NCBI GenBank assembly: GCA_946479205.1
Contig: CAMLFJ010000130.1
Span: 1 to 7,827 of the forward strand
DNA from: an uncultured bacterium
GTDB lineage: Bacteria; Methylomirabilota; Methylomirabilia; Rokubacteriales; CSP1-6
Direction of reading: 5' to 3'
Length of the DNA: 7,827 nucleotides
Part shown: positions 4,025 through 7,827 of the stretch, in pieces
How positions within the stretch are numbered: the stretch's first letter is position 1
Layout of the letters: each line of letters opens with the position of its first letter
The notes under the pieces: generated by a model
Seen by the model: the letters and a program-made list of their open reading frames with translations, nothing else
What the model was told of the DNA's origin: nothing
Database searches by the model: none
Program-made: the position numbers and the translations under genes

Positions 4025-5205
4025 TGGACTCAATGGACGGGGGACGCGTCTACCTCGTCGGCGCCGGCCCGGGCGATCCCGGGCTCATGACGGTGCGCGG
4101 ACTCGAGGTGCTGCGCGGCGCCGACGTGGTCGTCTACGATCGCCTCGTGAATCCTGCGCTCCTCGACGAGGCGCCGCCCACCGCGCTGCGTCTCTTCGCG
4201 GGCAAGCGCGCCGGCGGCCACTGCCTGCCCCAGGACCAGATCAACGCGCGGCTGATCGAGCAGGCGCGCCTCGGGCGCTCGGTGGTCCGCCTCAAGGGCG
4301 GCGATCCCTTCGTGTTCGGCCGCGGGGGCGAGGAGGCGCTCGCGCTGGCGGAGGCGGGGATCCTCTTCGAGGTGGTGCCGGGGGTGAGCGCCGCGCTCGC
4401 CGTGCCCGCCTACGCCGGCATCCCGGTGACCCACCGGGGCCTGGGCTCGTCGTTCGCGGTGGTGACGGGGCACGAGGATCCCACCAAGGATCATCCCGAC
4501 GTCGACTGGGGCCGGCTCGCCACCGCGGTGGACACGCTCGTCGTGCTCATGGGCGCCGCCAGCCTGCCGCGCATCGCCGCGGAGCTGGTCGGCCACGGCC
4601 GCTCCCCCGATACACCGGTCGCGCTGATCCGCTGGGGCACGACCGAGGCCCAGGAGGTCACGGTCACGACGCTCGGCGCCGTCGTGATCCGGGCCCGTGC
4701 GGCCCAGGTGGCGCCGCCGATGCTCGCGGTCATCGGCGAGGTGGTACGGCTGCGGGAGCGCCTCGCCTGGTTCGAAGCCCGCGCACAGAACCTTGAAGCG
4801 CTGGGGGGCTTCCACCTGGTCCCGGGCACCCGGGGGTCTTCGGGGCCTGATCCGCGCTCGGCGGCAAAATTTGACTCCGCGCCCGGGCGGCGCCTAGGCT
4901 CTACCACGGAGGGAGCCATGAAGACGCTGCCGCTGGCCGTCCTGATCCTGCTCGCGAGCGCCGGGATCGCGCCGGCCCAGACGAAGTCCACGGGCCCGCT
5001 CGACCTGGAGTACAAGCAGCGGGCGCCTGCCCTCCAGCCGGTGCCCCCGCGGAAGATCGAGGAGGACACGACGCAGGCGGTGCGCGAGCTCGACCGCCAG
5101 CGGACCGACCGCATGCTGCGCGACGTTCAGCCGGGGCCGGCGCGCCGGCCCGATCTCGACCGCGACGTCACGCAGGGGATTCAAACCCGAGGCCTGGGCC
5201 GCTAG
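4024..5205 (+). CDS. cobA: Uroporphyrinogen-III C-methyltransferase, with an in-frame C-terminal extension
   Basis: SAM-dependent methylation of uroporphyrinogen III at C2 and C7 gives precorrin-2, the substrate of the preceding gene product. Residues 1-258 cover a full SUMT domain: YLVGAGPGDPGLMTVRG (10-26), VVVYDRLV (35-42), VRLKGGDPFVFGRGGEE (88-104), VVPGVSAA (117-124), GIPVTHRGL (132-140), VVTGHE (146-151) and a typical end, VIGEVVRLRERLAWF (236-250). The family normally stops near here (about 4797). Instead the frame stays open for another 135 codons, through a linker (259-298) with low-complexity character and then a signal-peptide-bearing protein (from M299, position 4918). The linker DNA carries a plausible promoter and RBS, so the downstream part is probably its own gene and the fusion may be an error or accidental read-through. 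A TGA in another frame at 4794-4796 would end SUMT at the expected place if one base were miscalled. The ATG overlaps the previous stop; a second in-frame ATG at 4033 is possible. Confidence 0.85.
   Translation: MDSMDGGRVYLVGAGPGDPGLMTVRGLEVLRGADVVVYDRLVNPALLDEAPPTALRLFAGKRAGGHCLPQDQINARLIEQARLGRSVVRLKGGDPFVFGRGGEEALALAEAGILFEVVPGVSAALAVPAYAGIPVTHRGLGSSFAVVTGHEDPTKDHPDVDWGRLATAVDTLVVLMGAASLPRIAAELVGHGRSPDTPVALIRWGTTEAQEVTVTTLGAVVIRARAAQVAPPMLAVIGEVVRLRERLAWFEARAQNLEALGGFHLVPGTRGSSGPDPRSAAKFDSAPGRRLGSTTEGAMKTLPLAVLILLASAGIAPAQTKSTGPLDLEYKQRAPALQPVPPRKIEEDTTQAVRELDRQRTDRMLRDVQPGPARRPDLDRDVTQGIQTRGLGR
4871..4900 (+). promoter_or_regulatory. Putative promoter of the small secreted-protein gene
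   Basis: TTGACT (4871-4876) and TAGGCT (4895-4900) are separated by 18 bp, after a short AT patch (AAAATTT) that stands out in GC-rich DNA. The predicted start (about 4907) is immediately upstream of a GGAGGG motif (4908-4913) and the ATG at 4918. Its position inside the SUMT open frame suggests this stretch is intergenic in function. Based on motif reading only. Confidence 0.45.
4918..5205 (+). CDS. Small secreted protein of unknown function (95 aa)
   Basis: Not recognised as any named family. It begins with a clear Sec signal peptide: MKTL, a hydrophobic run (PLAVLILLASAGI) and an APAQ-type cleavage site, so the mature protein probably starts at Q21. The roughly 75-residue remainder is highly charged and polar, rich in Arg, Asp, Gln and Pro (PPRKIEEDTTQAVRELDRQRTDR, split here as residues 39-61), with no Cys and no membrane segment. 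A short amphipathic helix at about 44-65 is likely and the rest looks flexible. GGAGGG (4908-4913) lies 4 nt before the ATG and a promoter-like pair sits upstream, supporting an independent gene. It shares frame and stop with the upstream methyltransferase frame; a signal peptide in the middle of a cytosolic methyltransferase would make little sense, so separate translation is favoured. The destination is the periplasm or the outside. Confidence 0.6.
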   Translation: MKTLPLAVLILLASAGIAPAQTKSTGPLDLEYKQRAPALQPVPPRKIEEDTTQAVRELDRQRTDRMLRDVQPGPARRPDLDRDVTQGIQTRGLGR

Positions 5206-5273
5206 TTGACGGCGGGCGCCGCCTCGCAGCTGGACCCTTCTCACCGCCCGAGTTCTCGCCCTTCTGAAGCTGG

Positions 5274-7827
5274 CTATTGGCGTTTGCGCGCTGCTGCGCG
5301 GGAGCGGTGTGGCCGGGTGTCGTCCAGGACCGGGACGCCGTCCTTGTAGGTAACGTGGTGGCCGGGGACGGCCGGGACCCGGGGGCCCGGGGTGATGATC
5401 CCGACCAGGTTCAGCGGGTCGCAAGCCGAGATCCGCACCGTCTGGCCGGAGGGTTCTTCGCGGCGGATGGCGCGCAGGGCCTCGAGGGCCTCGGGCGCCG
5501 CGAACTGCTCCCCGACGAAGCCGCCCACGATGCGCCCGCCCCGCAGGTCGCCCCGCATCTCGAGCCGCCGGTAGACGCGCAGGAGATCCCGCCAGGCCGG
5601 CACGTCCGGCTCCCGCTGCAGGAGATCACGGAAGACGACGCCGTAACGCTTCACGTACTGGCGGGCCTTGGCCTCGACGATGTCATCGGCCGCCGGGGTG
5701 GCAGGCGGCAGCAGCCGGGCCCAGCGCCCGGTGCCGGGCGACGGACGGGGCGCGACGGGCCGGCCGGGCCGCACCCGCCGGCGCTTCTCGCCGTGGAGCA
5801 GGCTTCGCAGCCCCGCGAAGCCGTCGCCGGTGACGAGCCCCGCGGTCACCAGCTCGCAGAGCGCTTCCTCCACCTCGATGCGCAGGCGCCGCACGCCGGA
5901 GGCCATGTCGTCCACGAAGGACGCGCCCGCGCGCTCCAGATACGCCAGCACGTCACGCGCCGGGCCCGACGGCTGGATCGGCGAGGCGGCGGCGGAGGCC
6001 GGCTCCGCCGGGGCGTCACCGGGCGCGGGCCGCGGCGCCAGGAGCCACGCGAGGTCGCGGCGCAGCAGCAGCGCCACCGGCACCGTGGCGGAGAGGCGCC
6101 GGCCCGCGTGGCGCGCGCTCTCGTGCAGGCCGAGCCGCCCCCACGCCACCTCACCGGAGAGACAGAGCTCGTCGAGCCAGCCTGGCTGGTAGCCGGCCAC
6201 GCGCGACGGCAGGAGATCCCGCTCCCATACGCCCGCGGCGGCCTCGAAGCCCTGCAGCCGCTCGATCACGCGCAGCAGCCCGTCGCGGCCGTGCTGCTGG
6301 GTCGCCGGCCGCGCGTGCTGCCACGACAGGAGGAAGCGTAGGAGCACCGCGGGCGACACCGGCTCGATGAGCCGGCGCAGGCCGTCGAGGGTCCGGCGAT
6401 GGATGCGCGCGAGCAGCCGCCGCTCGCACCATTCGCCCGTCTCGGCCGCGATCGCCTCGGGCGTGAAGCGTCCGCGGAGCGCGCCCCCTTCGGCCTCCAC
6501 CGCGGCCAGCGCCGCGGCCACCTCGCCGGGCGCGAGGTCGAGCGCGGTCGCGAGCGCGGCCCCGGTGGTGGGGCCGACGAGCCCGAGCCGGGCCCGCACG
6601 ATCTCCACGAGCGCGCCCTCACGATCGGACCACGCGGGCGCCCGGCGCGCGGGCGGCTCGACCAGGTCGGGCTCGAAGCGGTAGTGCGGCCACACCGCGG
6701 CGGCGAGCGAGCGCCGCTCGGCCGGGATCCAGAACACCCGGGCCCCGTCGCGGAGCCGGGCCGCGCGGCCCGCCGCGATCAGCTCCTCCAGGTGGCCCAT
6801 CCACGCGTCGCCATCGCGCTCGGGCAGCCCGCCCAGATCGAGCAGCAGGTCGTGCAGCTCGTCGGCGTTCCGGAGATCGGGCCACGCCTCCTCGACCACC
6901 GCGGCGATCGCGGCGGGATCGAGCCGGCCGAGGTCGTCGGCCACCGAGGCGGGCAGCCCGCGCCTCAGCGTGACCGCGCGCGCACGGCGCTCCTCCAGCG
7001 GGGCGTCGTCGAGGAAGGCATAGGGATTGGCGTTCAGGATCTCGTGGGCGAAGACGGACGGCTCGGGCGTCTCGCGGGTCACGCGCTTGATGAGGCCGGC
7101 GTGCAGCGCGGTGAGGGTGGCGCGCAGGCCGTCGATGTCCATCGCCTCGGTGAGGCAGTCGCGGAGCGTCTCGCGCACCAGCGGGTGATCGGGGATCTCG
7201 ATCGGCCCCGGCGCCACGTTGTCCTGGCAGGCGAGCTGGGCCGGGAAGACCGCGACGAGGAGATCCTCGGCCCGCATGCGCTGAAGATACGGCGGCACCT
7301 TGCGCCCGTTCTGCCAGCGCAGCAGCGCGAGCGACCGGCTGGCGTTCCAGCGCCAGCGGGTGTTGAACATGGGCGCCTGCAACGCGGCCTGGATCAGCAG
7401 CTCCTCGATCCCGCTCGGGTGCAGCATCTCGAACACGGTCTCGAGCGGGAAGCTGTGCTGGGGGCCGAGGGAGAGCAGCACCCCGTCGTCGGTGGCCGCG
7501 GCCTGCAGCTCGAAGTTGAAGCTGTGGCAGAGCCGCTTGCGGAGCGCCATGCCCCAGGCGCGGTTGATGCGGCCGCCGAAGGGCGCGTGGATCACGAGCT
7601 GCATGCCGCCCGCCTCGTCGAAGAACCGCTCCACCACCACCGTCTCGCGGGTGGGCACCGCGCCGAGCGCGGACTTGGCGGCGGCGATGTAGTCGCGGGC
7701 GAGCAGGGCGCCGCGGCGGTCGAGGCCGGTCTCCCGCTCGAGCCAGGCCGCCGCGCTCTCCGGATCGTGCAGCCGATCGGCCACGCCCTGCCGCACCGCG
7801 GAGAGCTCGGCGGACAGCTCGGGGGTG
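5274..7827 (-). CDS. lhr: Lhr-like ATP-dependent helicase, C-terminal part (5' end beyond window)
   Basis: C-terminal 850 residues of a large helicase-related (Lhr) protein, a superfamily 2 3'-to-5' DNA translocase linked to DNA repair. The RecA motor domains would lie beyond base 7827: no Walker motifs are present and the frame is open to the edge. An internal GTG at 7796 is not a credible start. Counting from the edge, conserved Lhr-core features are HAPFGGRINRAWG (80-92), FNFELQAAATDDG (103-115), APMFNTRWRWN (151-161), KVPPYLQRMRAEDLL (176-190), PDHPLVRETLRDCL (212-225) and NPYAFLDDAPLEERR (267-281). The rest (about 282-850) is the Lhr C-terminal region of winged-helix repeats, including an AlkZ/HTH_42-like part around GYQPGWLDELCLSGEVAW. 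It is convergent with the siroheme operon, 68 nt away. No frameshift is seen. The C-terminus is basic (SRAAARKRQ). No functional tie to the sulfur genes is apparent. Confidence 0.9.
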   Translation of the reverse strand, partial: TPELSAELSAVRQGVADRLHDPESAAAWLERETGLDRRGALLARDYIAAAKSALGAVPTRETVVVERFFDEAGGMQLVIHAPFGGRINRAWGMALRKRLCHSFNFELQAAATDDGVLLSLGPQHSFPLETVFEMLHPSGIEELLIQAALQAPMFNTRWRWNASRSLALLRWQNGRKVPPYLQRMRAEDLLVAVFPAQLACQDNVAPGPIEIPDHPLVRETLRDCLTEAMDIDGLRATLTALHAGLIKRVTRETPEPSVFAHEILNANPYAFLDDAPLEERRARAVTLRRGLPASVADDLGRLDPAAIAAVVEEAWPDLRNADELHDLLLDLGGLPERDGDAWMGHLEELIAAGRAARLRDGARVFWIPAERRSLAAAVWPHYRFEPDLVEPPARRAPAWSDREGALVEIVRARLGLVGPTTGAALATALDLAPGEVAAALAAVEAEGGALRGRFTPEAIAAETGEWCERRLLARIHRRTLDGLRRLIEPVSPAVLLRFLLSWQHARPATQQHGRDGLLRVIERLQGFEAAAGVWERDLLPSRVAGYQPGWLDELCLSGEVAWGRLGLHESARHAGRRLSATVPVALLLRRDLAWLLAPRPAPGDAPAEPASAAASPIQPSGPARDVLAYLERAGASFVDDMASGVRRLRIEVEEALCELVTAGLVTGDGFAGLRSLLHGEKRRRVRPGRPVAPRPSPGTGRWARLLPPATPAADDIVEAKARQYVKRYGVVFRDLLQREPDVPAWRDLLRVYRRLEMRGDLRGGRIVGGFVGEQFAAPEALEALRAIRREEPSGQTVRISACDPLNLVGIITPGPRVPAVPGHHVTYKDGVPVLDDTRPHRSRAAARKRQ

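Noticed and set aside
4823..4840. CCCGGG repeat downstream of the methyltransferase domain as a terminator
   Set aside because: It can form only about five pairs around a tiny loop and has no T tract after it.
5211..5223. GGCGG/CCGCC hairpin between the converging genes as a terminator
   Set aside because: The stem is only 5 bp with a 3-nt loop and no T-rich tail on either strand; such motifs are frequent by chance in GC-rich DNA.
5277..6341. Plus-strand open frame (354 codons) opposite the helicase gene
   Set aside because: Shadow of the conserved Lhr frame; composition is low complexity and no RBS or domain is visible.

Overview
This is a high-GC bacterial window (third codon positions mostly G or C) carrying a compact operon for assimilatory sulfite (or nitrite) reduction together with the siroheme cofactor it needs. 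A mechanosensitive channel gene lies upstream and a large Lhr-type helicase gene converges from downstream. The organism cannot be fixed from the sequence. Protein style and base composition suit an uncultured soil or sediment lineage such as Rokubacteria/Methylomirabilota or a deltaproteobacterium; this is only an impression. No mobile elements, tRNA or rRNA genes or CRISPR arrays were seen.

Layout. 9-812 (+) is an MscS-family channel. 813-1007 is a regulatory leader and the most interesting part of the window. An AT-rich promoter (TTGACA overlapping the mscS stop codon) is followed, at the predicted transcription start, by a 22-codon ORF (846-914) with three consecutive Cys codons, TGT-TGT-TGT. 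These codons sit in the loop of a hairpin (851-911). A 17-pair intrinsic terminator hairpin with a T-rich tail (942-993) follows, then a strong AGGAGG ribosome-binding site. Segment 905-911 can pair either back with 851-857 or forward with 952-958 in the terminator. This is the 1:2 / 2:3 / 3:4 layout of a classical amino-acid attenuator, here apparently sensing cysteine.

1008-2705 (+) is a ferredoxin-type sulfite/nitrite reductase with the four siroheme/[4Fe-4S] cysteines. 2749-3393 (+) is a 1-Cys (Prx6-type) peroxiredoxin. 3395-4024 (+) is a precorrin-2 dehydrogenase/sirohydrochlorin ferrochelatase of the CysG-N/Met8 type. 4024 onward (+) is uroporphyrinogen-III C-methyltransferase. The gaps are 43 nt, 1 nt and a 1-nt overlap, as expected of one transcript. 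The last two enzymes together convert uroporphyrinogen III to siroheme, the prosthetic group of the first. A cysteine-responsive leader ahead of the set argues that the physiological reaction is sulfite to sulfide for cysteine synthesis.

The methyltransferase frame has no stop where the family normally ends (about codon 258). It runs in frame through an apparent promoter and RBS into a 95-residue secreted-protein gene (4918-5205). This is either a real overlap or fusion, or an assembly error. 5206-5273 is a short convergent spacer with no convincing terminator. 5274-7827 (-) is the C-terminal 850 residues of an Lhr-like helicase whose motor domains lie beyond the right edge.
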